Origin: an uncultured archaeon
GTDB lineage: Archaea > Nanobdellota > Nanobdellia > Pacearchaeales > GW2011-AR1
Assembly (NCBI GenBank): GCA_903831045.1
Contig: CAIKWG010000004.1
Span: forward strand, 1 to 35,865
Length of the DNA stretch: 35,865 bases
Direction: 5' to 3'
In this document: piece by piece, positions 1 through 10,223 of the stretch
How the letters are laid out: every line of letters begins with the position of its first letter
Position numbering within the stretch: the first letter of the stretch is position 1
Program-made: the position numbers and the translations under genes
The notes under the pieces: model-generated
The model's database searches: none
Seen by the model: the letters and a program-made list of their open reading frames with translations, nothing else
What the model was told of the DNA's origin: nothing

Positions 1-1
1 A

Positions 2-3000
2 ATTGTTGGAAGTAAATTAACAACTCCTGGAAATTATGGATGTACTTTCTATGCAACAGATGCTGCTGGAAATACTAATTTAACTTCAACAACTTTTAGC
101 GTTAGTGATGTAACTGCTCCAGTTATTACTGTTACAAGTCCTACTAGTGGGGGAGTTTATAATCAGAATACTATTGAGCTTTCTCTTGTAACAAATGAGG
201 ATGCAAATGCTGCTTGGTATTCTCTTGATGGAGGAACAACGAATGTTTCGATGGGAAATACAACAAGAACAAATTGGAATTATTCCGTATTATTAATTAA
301 TAATCCTTATTCAATCATCTTCTGGGCAAATGATAGCTCTGGGAATATTGGTACCTCTGGGACTAGAGCATTTACTATCAGTGATATCGCTCTAGATACA
401 ATTCCTCCAGTAATTACAATAACAAGTATTTCCAATGCTTCCTACAAGGGGTTGACTGGAGTTGCATTAAATATTACCACTAATGAAAATACTAGTGCTG
501 CATTCTATTCTCTAAATGGTGCTGCAAATGTTTCAATGGTAAATACCTCTCTTACTCATTGGGGTACAATTCTTCCAAGTTTAACTCAAGAGTTTACAAA
601 CACTCTTATTGTTTATGCAAATGATTCTACAAATAATAATGGAAGTTCTATAATTACTTTCTATTCAGATAGTCTAGCTCCTAGATTTAATGATGTTTCT
701 GCAACTTCTGTAAATGAAACTCAAAATGCTGTTTGCAATGCTTATGTTAATGATAGTTTTTCTTTTTCAAGCGTAAAGATTTCTGAAAATGCAACAACTC
801 CTGGAACCTTCATGAATCATACAATAGATTTAGCTTCTGCAGGCTATGCAAATTATACAATTCTAAATGTTGTAAAGGGAAATTATAGCTGTATATTCTA
901 TGCAACCGATGCTGCTGGAAATTCTAATTTAACTTCAACAACTTTTCTTGTTAGTGATGTAACTGCTCCGACTTTAACTGTTACAAGTCCAAGTAATTCT
1001 AGCTATGGGGATTCTTCTATTGCCGCAAGTTTAGTTACAAATGAGAATGCAAGTTCCGCTTGGTATTCTCTGGATGGTGCTGTAAATATTAGTCTTGCTG
1101 GTTCTGGAACTAGTTGGAGTTCTAATTTAGCAGCTCAAACAATTGGAAGTCATAATATTAAATTTTACGCAAATGATAGTTCTGGAAATACTGGTAATTC
1201 TAGTTTGATATATTTCAGTGTAGCTGCTTCAGATACAATCGCTCCGGTTTTAACTTCTACTCTTGCCAATGCAAGTTATAAAACAGCTTCGACAATTGAG
1301 TTTAATACTTCTAGTAATGAGAATTTAATCTGGGCGGGATATACTCTTAATGGAGGAGTTTTAACTAATCTAACAAACCTATCTGCTATTTTGTGGAATG
1401 GAACTTTGAGCAGTTTAACTTCTGGTTCAACAAATACTCTTGTTATTTATGGTAATGATAGCTCAAATAATAGAGGTAATCTTACAATAATTTTTTACTT
1501 TGATAATGAGAAGCCTCAGTTTAGTGATATTTCTGCAACTTCTGTAAATGAAACTCAAAATGCTGTTTGCAATGCTTATGTTAATGATAGTTTTTCTTTT
1601 TCAAGCGTAAAGATTTCTGAAAATGCAACAACTCCTGGAACTTTTATGAATCATACAATTGATTTAACTTCTGCTGGCTATGCAAATTACACAATTTTAA
1701 ATGTTGTAAAAGGAAATTATAGCTGTATATTTTATGCAACTGATGCTGCTGGAAATTCTAATTTAACTTCAACAAATTTTCTTGTTAGTGATATTACAGC
1801 TCCGGCTCTCACAATTAACTCTCCCATAGCACAGAATTATTCTAGTAATTCTATTCTATTCAGTTTAACTACTAGTGAAAGTGTTGTTGCTGCAAATTAT
1901 AGTCTGAATGCAGGGGTTACAAATGTTTCTTTGACTGGAAGCGGAGTTAGCTGGAGTAAAATTACAACCGTGACCGATGGAACATATACTGTAAGTTTTT
2001 CTGCAATTGATTCTTCTGGAAATATTGGAACTTCTAGTGTTTCAATTATTGTCGATACATCGGTAAACGATTTGGTTGCTCCAGTGATTACAATCTGGTC
2101 TCCAATTAACGGAACCTATGATTTGGATGGAAGTGTTTTATTAAATATAACTTCTGATGAAATTTTATCCTGGGCTGGCTACAGAAATAATTCTGGAGCA
2201 TTGGTTAGTCTTGGCAATACTAGTTTGACAACTTGGAATAAAACTGTGGATTTGCCTGAAGGAACAAATGTAATTACTTTCTATGCTAACGATAGTAGAA
2301 CTGCTCCTCAAAACCAGGGAACAAGAAATGTAACTGTTTATGTTGATTTAACCAATCCAGCAGTTAGTTCTTTTGTTTGTGATTCTTCTGTAAATAATTC
2401 TGTTAATTTAATTTGTAATCTGAGTGCTTCGGATGCTGTTGGATTAGATTATGCAATTTTGAGTTATAATTTTTCTGGAAGTTTTGTTAATTCTTCTACA
2501 ATTGATTTAACTGGAACAAGCGATAGTTTAAGTTATAGTTTTAATGAGGCTAATTATACTCCTGGAAATTATGCAGTGAGAGCCTATGTGGTGGATTTGG
2601 CTGGAAGAATAAATGATAGTAACATTGATTATGTGACTGTTCTTGATGATAGAGCTCCATTGGTTGAGAATATTAGTTATTTCCCGAATAGTTCTGCACA
2701 ATTAGATCCTACAATAGATGTTATAATTAATTCTTCAATTAGCGAAGATTATTTAATTTCAAGTGTAAAAGTTTATTATAAAAATGTTTCAGATTCTTCT
2801 TGGACTTCTGTGACTATGACTAATACCAGTTCTAGTGCTTATAATGTTACAGTTAATTTTGATGCAGGAAATTGGACTTTCTATGTAAATGCAACAGATG
2901 CTGCTGGTAATTTTAACAGGTCTTCTAATTATAGTTTTGTTGTGGCTGATGATATATCTCAAAATGTTACAACTAATATAACTTCTATTGAATCTTTTAC

Positions 3001-4999
3001 ATACGCACAGAGAACTTCTGCCAATGAATTGGGGTATATTGTTTTGAATACTACTTCTGATACTTCTTTAAATTATAATATTACAATTTCCGCTGCTAGT
3101 GCGGTTTTATCTAGATTTAATTTAAATAATACTCTTAATCAAACTGAAAATTATAGTGCTGCTTCAGGAGATATTTTGAATATCCCTCTTTATGCTAATT
3201 TAACTGATTTAACTTCCGGGTTATATTCTTTTAACATAACTGTTATTTCTGAAGCTGGAACTCAATTATTTGAGAGAAGTTTGAATATTCAAACTGCTGA
3301 AGGCCCATATTTTGTTTTAACCTATGATAGTTATTCTTCTTCTGTAACAAGAGGGCAATCAGATGTTGAATTTATTGTTTCTGTTACAAACCTTGGAACT
3401 CAAGATGCGCAGGATGTTTATTTATATTGGACTTTGCCTTCTGGATTTAGTTTAAGCTCTGGAAGTTTAACAAGATCTTTTGGAAATTTAGCTGTAGGAG
3501 TTGCTGGTACCAATTCAATTAAGATTAATGCTAGTTCTTCAATCAGTGCTTCTAGTTTAACTATCAGTGCAACTGCAAATGCAACCAATGCTAATTCTTC
3601 AACTAGTTCTAAGTCCATTAGTATTAGTAATCCTATAACTGTGATCGAAACTGTTACAACTAGTGGGGGCGGTGGAGGAGGCGGAGGCGGAGGAGGCGGT
3701 GGAGGAGCTGAAGCTGTGGTTTATTCAAAAACAATTGAAATTGTAAGAGGAGAAGAAGATAGTTTTTATCTTGATGTGACGAATAAATATATTAACAAGA
3801 CTCTTTCAAATTTGAGTTTATCTGTAACTGGATTCTTGGCTCAATATACTGAGGTTAGCCCAGCAGTTATTAATAATTTGAAGTATAATCAATCTAATAG
3901 ATTTAATGTTAAATTAAGTGTTCCTGCTTACAAAGAATCCTATGAGGAATATACTCTAAAGGCAGTGATTAAAGGAAATTTAATTTTAGAAACTGGTGCT
4001 AGTGCTTCCTATACTGAAACTCAAAACATTTTACTTATAATCGAAGAGATTAGTAAAGAAAAAACTAAGAATGCTCTGTTTGAAGCTGAAAAAGCAATTG
4101 AATCCATGAAAAATTCTGGATTTAATGTAGATGAAGCGTCTAAACTTTTATTACAGGCAGAAGAGAAATTGGCAATTAGAAAGAATATGGAAGCTTACAC
4201 TCTTGCTCAGCAAATTTTAGATATTAAAACTAGAGCAGTTGAAACTATGAAACTCATAAATAAATTAGATGATGCTATTAAAAATCCTAGTAAAATGTAC
4301 TTGCTTACTGGAGGGTTTACCAATACAGAAAATTTAACTGCTTTATCTGGTTCTGGAATGAAACTTGAAGCTGGTTCTTCTCAAGAATTACTTGACTTGG
4401 CTAGAGCTGCTTTTAGTCGTGGGGATTATTCTCTAGCGTTGGATAGAGCTAGGTCTGCACAATTGATGTTGGTTCTTGAAAGAAAAGGAGATCTTGGAAT
4501 TTTCTTTAGTCTCTATTGGAAGATAATTTTATTTGTTTCAATAGTGGTGTTTGTATTTGGTTTTCTGACAATTAGAAGACTTAAGAAATTTGGTTTAATA
4601 AAAAGAGTTAGAAGATTAAATGAAGAAGAACTTGTTATACAAAAGGCATTATCTTCAAGTCAGAAAGAATATTTCCATGGAACTTTATCTGCTGGAAATT
4701 ATCATGTTGCTCTTGCGCAGCATCAGAAAAAACTTGCTAAGATTAAAAAAGAGAGAATCACTCTAAGAAATAGAAGAATTAAACTTTTGAAGGCCGAAGA
4801 CATTAGAAAAGAACTTCATAGTGAAGTGGGTCAAGTTGAGAAAGAAATTAAAATGCTACAGGAAAAGTATTATCAAAAGAGAACAATCTCTGAGCAAGCT
4901 TATAAGACTGAATTTAAACTTCTGCAAGGAAGACTAGCCGAAATAAATTCAGAGGAAACATCATTGGATTTAAAGGAGGACAAAAAAAAGAAAAGATGA
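2..4999 (+). CDS. Giant cell-surface protein (5' end outside window): repeated Ig-like domains, poly-Gly linker, coiled coil, C-terminal TM helix and cytoplasmic tail
   Basis: Frame is open from base 2, so the listed start at 251 is internal. Repeated 'C.FYATDAAGN(S/T)NLTST.FLVSD.TAP' modules, many N-X-S/T sequons, G14 run, TM helix 'IILFVSIVVFVFGFL' near the C-terminus. Confidence 0.85.
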   Translation: MVGSKLTTPGNYGCTFYATDAAGNTNLTSTTFSVSDVTAPVITVTSPTSGGVYNQNTIELSLVTNEDANAAWYSLDGGTTNVSMGNTTRTNWNYSVLLINNPYSIIFWANDSSGNIGTSGTRAFTISDIALDTIPPVITITSISNASYKGLTGVALNITTNENTSAAFYSLNGAANVSMVNTSLTHWGTILPSLTQEFTNTLIVYANDSTNNNGSSIITFYSDSLAPRFNDVSATSVNETQNAVCNAYVNDSFSFSSVKISENATTPGTFMNHTIDLASAGYANYTILNVVKGNYSCIFYATDAAGNSNLTSTTFLVSDVTAPTLTVTSPSNSSYGDSSIAASLVTNENASSAWYSLDGAVNISLAGSGTSWSSNLAAQTIGSHNIKFYANDSSGNTGNSSLIYFSVAASDTIAPVLTSTLANASYKTASTIEFNTSSNENLIWAGYTLNGGVLTNLTNLSAILWNGTLSSLTSGSTNTLVIYGNDSSNNRGNLTIIFYFDNEKPQFSDISATSVNETQNAVCNAYVNDSFSFSSVKISENATTPGTFMNHTIDLTSAGYANYTILNVVKGNYSCIFYATDAAGNSNLTSTNFLVSDITAPALTINSPIAQNYSSNSILFSLTTSESVVAANYSLNAGVTNVSLTGSGVSWSKITTVTDGTYTVSFSAIDSSGNIGTSSVSIIVDTSVNDLVAPVITIWSPINGTYDLDGSVLLNITSDEILSWAGYRNNSGALVSLGNTSLTTWNKTVDLPEGTNVITFYANDSRTAPQNQGTRNVTVYVDLTNPAVSSFVCDSSVNNSVNLICNLSASDAVGLDYAILSYNFSGSFVNSSTIDLTGTSDSLSYSFNEANYTPGNYAVRAYVVDLAGRINDSNIDYVTVLDDRAPLVENISYFPNSSAQLDPTIDVIINSSISEDYLISSVKVYYKNVSDSSWTSVTMTNTSSSAYNVTVNFDAGNWTFYVNATDAAGNFNRSSNYSFVVADDISQNVTTNITSIESFTYAQRTSANELGYIVLNTTSDTSLNYNITISAASAVLSRFNLNNTLNQTENYSAASGDILNIPLYANLTDLTSGLYSFNITVISEAGTQLFERSLNIQTAEGPYFVLTYDSYSSSVTRGQSDVEFIVSVTNLGTQDAQDVYLYWTLPSGFSLSSGSLTRSFGNLAVGVAGTNSIKINASSSISASSLTISATANATNANSSTSSKSISISNPITVIETVTTSGGGGGGGGGGGGGGAEAVVYSKTIEIVRGEEDSFYLDVTNKYINKTLSNLSLSVTGFLAQYTEVSPAVINNLKYNQSNRFNVKLSVPAYKESYEEYTLKAVIKGNLILETGASASYTETQNILLIIEEISKEKTKNALFEAEKAIESMKNSGFNVDEASKLLLQAEEKLAIRKNMEAYTLAQQILDIKTRAVETMKLINKLDDAIKNPSKMYLLTGGFTNTENLTALSGSGMKLEAGSSQELLDLARAAFSRGDYSLALDRARSAQLMLVLERKGDLGIFFSLYWKIILFVSIVVFVFGFLTIRRLKKFGLIKRVRRLNEEELVIQKALSSSQKEYFHGTLSAGNYHVALAQHQKKLAKIKKERITLRNRRIKLLKAEDIRKELHSEVGQVEKEIKMLQEKYYQKRTISEQAYKTEFKLLQGRLAEINSEETSLDLKEDKKKKR
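697..969 (+). repeat. Near-identical ~273-bp intragenic direct repeat, copy 1 of 2 (period 834 bp)
   Basis: ttctgcaacttctgtaaatgaaactcaaaatgctgtttgcaatgcttatgttaatgatag... recurs at 1531 with few substitutions. Confidence 0.85.
1531..1803 (+). repeat. Near-identical ~273-bp intragenic direct repeat, copy 2 of 2
   Basis: See copy 1 at 697. Confidence 0.85.
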
Positions 5000-5874
5000 A
5001 AAAACAAATATTTATTCTCTTGTGTTTTGGAATTTTAATTAATCTTAATTTTGTTCTTGCTCTGAATGAAACTATTGATAGAAATTATGCTATGAACGAA
5101 ATAAATAATTCGCAGGGAATAATTTCTGAATTTATTGTTAATAATTTTTCTACTCAATATTTGGAAGATACTCTTTTTGAAGCTCAAACTATCTTTAAGC
5201 AGGTGGATTATGCGGAGATACTTAGAGGAAATATCAATGCTTCTGCAAGTGATATAAAAGAGGCAACTTTAGCTTTACAATTAATTAAATGGAAAAATTT
5301 GAGTTATGCAGATGTGGTGGCTTCTACGGACAAGATTAGAGAAAGAAGAGTTCAAGCTTTTTTACTCTATGATAAACTTGTAATCGCTAAACAAAAAGGA
5401 AATACTTCTGAAGCATTGACTATCCTAACTAATGCTGAAACTTCTTTTTATAATGGAAGATATAATGAGACAGACAGTTATTTACAAGATTTTGCTAATT
5501 ATTTAGAAGCTCAGAGAATTGAACAAAGCACAATTAATGTTTTTTCTAGAAATACTAAAAACTTCTTCCAAAAGTATTGGATAGAAATTATTGGAGTTCT
5601 TTTGGCTCTTGTGGTGATAATCTATATTTTGGAAAAGATAAGAATGAAAAAAAATCTTCGTAGTAAAATTGAAAAGATGAAAGCTGAAAAAGAATCTCTG
5701 GATAAATTAATAAAGAAAGCACAGAGAGATAGATTTGAAAAAAATAAGATATCTGGGCTGGTTTATAACATTCAAATGGAAAAGTATAATGAAAGGCTTC
5801 AGGCTATCAATGATGAACTTCCTGTTTTAACAAAAGAATTGAAGAATGGAAAGAAAATTAAGAAGAGAAAATAA
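4996..5874 (+). CDS. Secreted/membrane protein with C-terminal TM helix and cytoplasmic coiled coil; partner of the giant surface protein
   Basis: ATGA overlap with upstream CDS; N-terminal signal peptide; C-terminal TM plus Lys/Glu-rich tail resembling the upstream protein's C-terminus. Confidence 0.8.
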   Translation: MKKQIFILLCFGILINLNFVLALNETIDRNYAMNEINNSQGIISEFIVNNFSTQYLEDTLFEAQTIFKQVDYAEILRGNINASASDIKEATLALQLIKWKNLSYADVVASTDKIRERRVQAFLLYDKLVIAKQKGNTSEALTILTNAETSFYNGRYNETDSYLQDFANYLEAQRIEQSTINVFSRNTKNFFQKYWIEIIGVLLALVVIIYILEKIRMKKNLRSKIEKMKAEKESLDKLIKKAQRDRFEKNKISGLVYNIQMEKYNERLQAINDELPVLTKELKNGKKIKKRK

Positions 5875-5877
5875 GAG

Positions 5878-6123
5878 TTAATATTTTATTTCTATAAGCT
5901 GTTTTAAATCATTATAGCATAGCTGTGAATCTGGTCTTGCATTCATAAATACTACTTTATATCTTCCCAGACTTCCATTTGCATCTGTAATTACTACGTG
6001 CTGCCAATTTAGATGACTGTCCTTTAGAATTATTTGTTTTCCTATATAATCCTCTATTACTTTTTTCTTTTCATCATCTGTTTTGCCAAGAACTATTTCT
6101 GTAAGTATCATCTTAGAATGCAA
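5878..6123 (-). CDS. Hypothetical protein (start may be at 6111)
   Basis: ORF overlapping the end of lemA on the same strand. Confidence 0.55.
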   Translation of the reverse strand: MHSKMILTEIVLGKTDDEKKKVIEDYIGKQIILKDSHLNWQHVVITDANGSLGRYKVVFMNARPDSQLCYNDLKQLIEIKY

Positions 6124-6667
6124 CTTTAGGTAATTTTCTATCTGCTTCTACAATTTGAAAGAATTCTTTTTCTTTTCTTCCAAACATACTAGCAAATATC
6201 TTTCCTGGGAAAGTTGTGCATAGATTGTTGTATGTTAGAATAGAATCATTGTAGAACTGTCTTGAATATGCAACCTTATCTTCTGTTGTTGTTAATTCTT
6301 TTTGCAATTCTAGAAAGTTTTCATTTGCTTTTAGTTGAGGATAATTTTCTGCAACAGCGAACAATTTACCCAATGCTGATTCAAGAGCATTATCTGCTTT
6401 AACTTTAGAAGTTATATTCTTTGCACCAACCAAAGCTTTTCTTGCATCACTAACTTCTTTCATTATTTTAGCTTCATGCTTTGCGTATCCTTTTACTGTT
6501 TCAATCAAATTTGGAATTAGGTCTGCTCTTCTTTTTAGTTGAACATCAATTTGTGACAGAGAATTAGCTATTCTATTTGCCAAAATTGCAAATCTGTTAT
6601 AATAATTGAAGATAATTAATGCTACAAGAACTACTATCATTAATGGTATCCAAATGATTGCAAGCAT
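6113..6667 (-). CDS. lemA: LemA family protein
   Basis: N-terminal TM, 'YNRFAILANRIANSLSQIDVQLKRRADLIPNLIETVKGYAKHE', 'QKELTTTEDKVAYSRQFYNDSILTYNN'. Confidence 0.93.
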   Translation of the reverse strand: MLAIIWIPLMIVVLVALIIFNYYNRFAILANRIANSLSQIDVQLKRRADLIPNLIETVKGYAKHEAKIMKEVSDARKALVGAKNITSKVKADNALESALGKLFAVAENYPQLKANENFLELQKELTTTEDKVAYSRQFYNDSILTYNNLCTTFPGKIFASMFGRKEKEFFQIVEADRKLPKVAF

Positions 6668-6718
6668 AGATTAGAAAATAAGATTATATTTATAAAACTA
6701 TCTTTCTTATATTAGGTT

Positions 6719-6889
6719 ATGACTAAAGTGAATAAAAAAAAGTGCATCGGATGTGGAGCTTGTGTTGCAACCTGTCCCGAGGTTTTTGAATTGGATGATG
6801 ATGGTAAAGCACAGGTTAAAGCAGATAAGAAATTACCTTGTGTGAAAGAAGCTATTGCAGATTGTCCCGTTGGTGCTATTAGTAAATAA
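6719..6889 (+). CDS. Small (56 aa) 4Fe-4S ferredoxin
   Basis: Manual translation MTKVNKKKCIGCGACVATCPEVFELDDDGKAQVKADKKLPCVKEAIADCPVGAISK; CxxCxxCxxxCP motif; below the ORF-track length cutoff. Confidence 0.92.
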   Translation: MTKVNKKKCIGCGACVATCPEVFELDDDGKAQVKADKKLPCVKEAIADCPVGAISK

Positions 6890-6955
6890 TAGTTCAATAG
6901 AATCAAAATTTCTTTGTTACAAAACCTTTATTAATTCTTTTTCTCTATCTTATTT

Positions 6956-9601
6956 ATGCAAAAAAAGAGGGTAGATGCAGGTATAGATTTTGTTAAATGG
7001 TTTTCTGAATTAAATAAAAATTCTGGTCCTATTGCTGGAGGAAAAGGAGCAAATCTTGGAGAAATTTATAATGCAGGAATTCCAGTACCAAATGGATTTG
7101 TTATAACGGCTCAAGCTTACAATTATTTTATTGAAAAAGCTGGAATTAAACCAAAAATTATGTCTATGTTATCTGCTATTGATTATGAAAATACAGATCA
7201 ACTAAATAGTGTTGTTGCAGACGTTAAAAAATTAATTATTGAAGCGCAACTTCCTGAAGAACTTAAGGAAGATATTCTTGATGCCTATGAAACTCTTGGA
7301 ATGGGAAAGCTTGATTTAACAAGTGGCAGTGCTAAAGACATTTTGAATGTTTCTGCCGAGCCTGTTTTTGTTGCTGTTCGTAGTTCTGCAACAAGTGAAG
7401 ATCTTGCCGAGGCTAGTTTTGCAGGACAGCAGGAAACTTTTTTGAATACAAAAGGTAATGATGATCTTTTGGAAGCAGTTAAGAAATGTTTTGCTTCACT
7501 TTTTACTCCTAGAGCAACCTATTATAGAAATAAAACTGGATTCAAACATGAATCTGTAAGCTTGGCAGTTGTTGTTCAAAAAATGGTCCAATCGGATAAG
7601 TCTGGGGTTATTTTTTCTAAAAGTCCAAGTTATAACGATGAAAATATAATTATTGAAGCAGTTTATGGCCTTGGAGAGGGAATTGTTTCTGGGCAAATTA
7701 CTCCTGATCACTATCTTGTTTCACGTGAATTAAAAGTTTTGGAAGCTACGGTTTCGGATAAGAAAATTGCTTTTTCAAGAGATTCTTCGGGTAAAACTAA
7801 AATTTTTAAATTAAAACCGGAAATTTCTAGTGCTCAGGTTTTGAAAGAGCATGAACTTAGAAGACTTGCAGATTTAGCAATTCAACTTGAAATTCATTAT
7901 GGTAAACCTCAGGATATAGAATTTGCAATTGAAAAGGGAGAGGTATTTATTGTGCAAACAAGGCCAATAACTACAATTGAAAAAAGAATTGAGTCTGGAG
8001 ATAAGGGAAGTGTTAAAGATAAGGGAGATGCTATTCTTAGCGGGCTTGCTGCTTCTCCAGGTGTAGCCTCTGGAGTTGTAAAGATTATTCATGACCTGAA
8101 AGATTTGGACAAAATAAAAACAGGGGATGTACTTGTTACTGAAATGACTAATCCAGATATGGTTGTGTCTATGCAAAAGTCTTCTGCTATAATAACTGAT
8201 GAAGGGGGGTTAACTGCACATGCTGCAATTGTTTCTCGTGAAATGGGTATTCCTTGCGTTGTGGGCACTCGTTTGGCTACTCAAAAATTAAAGGATGGAG
8301 ATATTGTGACGGTGGATGGTTATAATGGAAAAGTTTACATGGGTGCAACCCAAAAAACCGAGAAAAAAGAAATTATGCCTGTGGATGCTGTTACAAAAAC
8401 AAAAATTAAGGTTATTGTAGATTTGCCTGACTTTGCTGAACGTGCTGCTAAATCTGGAATTAGAAAAGTAGGTTTGACCAGAATTGAAGGAATCATTGCT
8501 GAATCTGGAAAGCATCCTAATTTATTTTTGAATGGAGGAAATATTAAAGATTATGAAGATATTATCTTTAAGGGGATTACCGGAATTGCAAAATATTTTG
8601 ATGAACTTTGGATAAGAACTTCTGATATTAGAACGGATGAATATCAAAATTTAGAAGGAGCTCCTAAGACCGTTGAAGCAAATCCAATGTTAGGTATGCA
8701 TGGTATTAGATTTAGTCTGAAATATCCAGCTATTCTAAAAGCTGAATTAAATGCTCTAAAAAGAGTTGCGGAGAGCGGGAAAACAATCGGAGTTTTGATG
8801 CCTCAGGTTATTTTGGTTGAAGAATTACAAGCAGTTAAAAAGATGATAAAAGAAATTGGATTTGAAGTAGCAAAAGTTGGAATAATGATTGAAACTCCTG
8901 CGGCTGTTCAACTCATTAAGGAATTTTGTGAAGAAGGAATTGATTTTATCTCATTTGGAACAAATGACCTAACTCAATACATGCTTGCAATTGATAGGGG
9001 TAACGAGGCTGTTCAGAGCTTATACAATGAAATGCATCCTGCAATTTTAAGACAAATGGAATATGTCATTAGAACTTGTAAAAGATATGAAGTTGAGTCA
9101 AGCATCTGTGGGCAATCTGGAAGTAAAAAAGAGATGGTTAAATTTTTAGTTGAGACTGGTATTGATAGTATTTCTGTTAATGCAGATATGGCTAAAGAAA
9201 TATCGGACTATGTCGCTGAATTAGAAAAAGGTACCGATAAGGATATGAGAGATTATGAAAAACATAAGGAAAAAGAGCAAACAAATTTGCTCAACGATTC
9301 AAGCAAGAAGCCCTTGAATAAAGAAGAGCAAACAAATTTGCTTAATGAAGGAAATAAAAAATTAGAAACCTATGAGATTGAAGAAGACATTAAACCATTA
9401 AACAACGATAGAGATGGATGTGAAGATGAGTCTGTCGATTCCAATGATGAGGAAATTGTAAAAGATGTGGATAAAGCAGTAAGTCTAATTGAAAAAGAAA
9501 AACAAGATTATATTAAGAAAAATCCTAGTGCAAAAGAAGATGAAGATTCTTCCTATGAAGATGAACTTCTAGGGCTTCTTAATGAGGATAAAACTTTATA
9601 A
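6956..9601 (+). CDS. ppsA: Phosphoenolpyruvate synthase (pyruvate, water dikinase) with a C-terminal acidic extension
   Basis: GGKGANLGE N-terminus, VRSSATSEDLAEASFAGQQET, GGLTAHAAIVSREMGIPCVVGT, SFGTNDLTQYMLAIDRGNE, SICGQSG. Confidence 0.95.
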   Translation: MQKKRVDAGIDFVKWFSELNKNSGPIAGGKGANLGEIYNAGIPVPNGFVITAQAYNYFIEKAGIKPKIMSMLSAIDYENTDQLNSVVADVKKLIIEAQLPEELKEDILDAYETLGMGKLDLTSGSAKDILNVSAEPVFVAVRSSATSEDLAEASFAGQQETFLNTKGNDDLLEAVKKCFASLFTPRATYYRNKTGFKHESVSLAVVVQKMVQSDKSGVIFSKSPSYNDENIIIEAVYGLGEGIVSGQITPDHYLVSRELKVLEATVSDKKIAFSRDSSGKTKIFKLKPEISSAQVLKEHELRRLADLAIQLEIHYGKPQDIEFAIEKGEVFIVQTRPITTIEKRIESGDKGSVKDKGDAILSGLAASPGVASGVVKIIHDLKDLDKIKTGDVLVTEMTNPDMVVSMQKSSAIITDEGGLTAHAAIVSREMGIPCVVGTRLATQKLKDGDIVTVDGYNGKVYMGATQKTEKKEIMPVDAVTKTKIKVIVDLPDFAERAAKSGIRKVGLTRIEGIIAESGKHPNLFLNGGNIKDYEDIIFKGITGIAKYFDELWIRTSDIRTDEYQNLEGAPKTVEANPMLGMHGIRFSLKYPAILKAELNALKRVAESGKTIGVLMPQVILVEELQAVKKMIKEIGFEVAKVGIMIETPAAVQLIKEFCEEGIDFISFGTNDLTQYMLAIDRGNEAVQSLYNEMHPAILRQMEYVIRTCKRYEVESSICGQSGSKKEMVKFLVETGIDSISVNADMAKEISDYVAELEKGTDKDMRDYEKHKEKEQTNLLNDSSKKPLNKEEQTNLLNEGNKKLETYEIEEDIKPLNNDRDGCEDESVDSNDEEIVKDVDKAVSLIEKEKQDYIKKNPSAKEDEDSSYEDELLGLLNEDKTL
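9275..9343 (+). repeat. Two copies of gagcaaacaaatttgct(c/t), 51 bp apart, each a small hairpin, in the ppsA 3' extension
   Basis: 9275-9292 GAGCAAA-caaa-TTTGCTC and 9326-9343; encode repeated (K/E)EQTNLLN. Confidence 0.8.
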
Positions 9602-9623
9602 ATATAAACTTCCTATATAACAT

Positions 9624-10223
9624 ATGGCTGAAAAAAAGGTGACAACTAAAACAATTACAACTGAAGAACTCGTTAAGAAAAAACCTGTTAAACGGAAAAT
9701 GATTGTGAAGGATTCTGAAAATGCTGAGCTTAATAGAATGCTCGTTGAAAATTTTGTTTCTTTGCAAAAAGTTTTAACTTCTTTAAGTTCTAAATTTGAT
9801 GATATGACTAAAAAACTTTCTGAAGTTTTAGATTTATTTGAAGAATCAGCGAAGGCATTTGTTAAAAAAGATATTCCAAAAGAACAATCTTCAGCAATAT
9901 GGCAAAAAGAAATTACTGATAAAATTGATAATCTCTTTGAGCAGAACAAAATATTAGCAAGAGGACTGACTCTTATTCATGAGGAAGCAACTAAAGTAGA
10001 AAATGTTTCTGTTACTATGTCCCCTCCGCCAACTTCCCCTTCAATTATGAATTATATGTCAATGGCTCCTTCTCCTCCTAGAGGTGAAATGATTAAACCT
10101 CCTATGAGAACTGGAGTTCCTGAAAAAGTAGAAGGCATCCCTTTGAATGCGAATAAAAGAGTAAAAGAAGAAGAGGAACCTGTTTTTAACATTCAAGAAT
10201 CTCCATTTTCTGCAAAAAAATGA
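9624..10223 (+). CDS. Hypothetical protein, predicted coiled coil
   Basis: Intact ORF in operon-like overlap with next gene; Lys/Glu-rich. Confidence 0.75.
   Translation: MAEKKVTTKTITTEELVKKKPVKRKMIVKDSENAELNRMLVENFVSLQKVLTSLSSKFDDMTKKLSEVLDLFEESAKAFVKKDIPKEQSSAIWQKEITDKIDNLFEQNKILARGLTLIHEEATKVENVSVTMSPPPTSPSIMNYMSMAPSPPRGEMIKPPMRTGVPEKVEGIPLNANKRVKEEEEPVFNIQESPFSAKK

Noticed and set aside
3418-3618. Antisense 66-aa ORF inside the giant surface gene
   Set aside because: Low-complexity translation opposite strong coding; a by-product of repetitive codons
6712-6906. Minus-strand 64-aa ORF
   Set aside because: Antisense to the clear ferredoxin gene
7496-8515. Minus-strand ORFs 7496-7711, 7874-8176, 8288-8515
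   Set aside because: Antisense shadows of ppsA with non-protein-like composition
9579-9949. Minus-strand ORFs 9579-9767 and 9596-9949
   Set aside because: Antisense to 9624-10223, which has operon context
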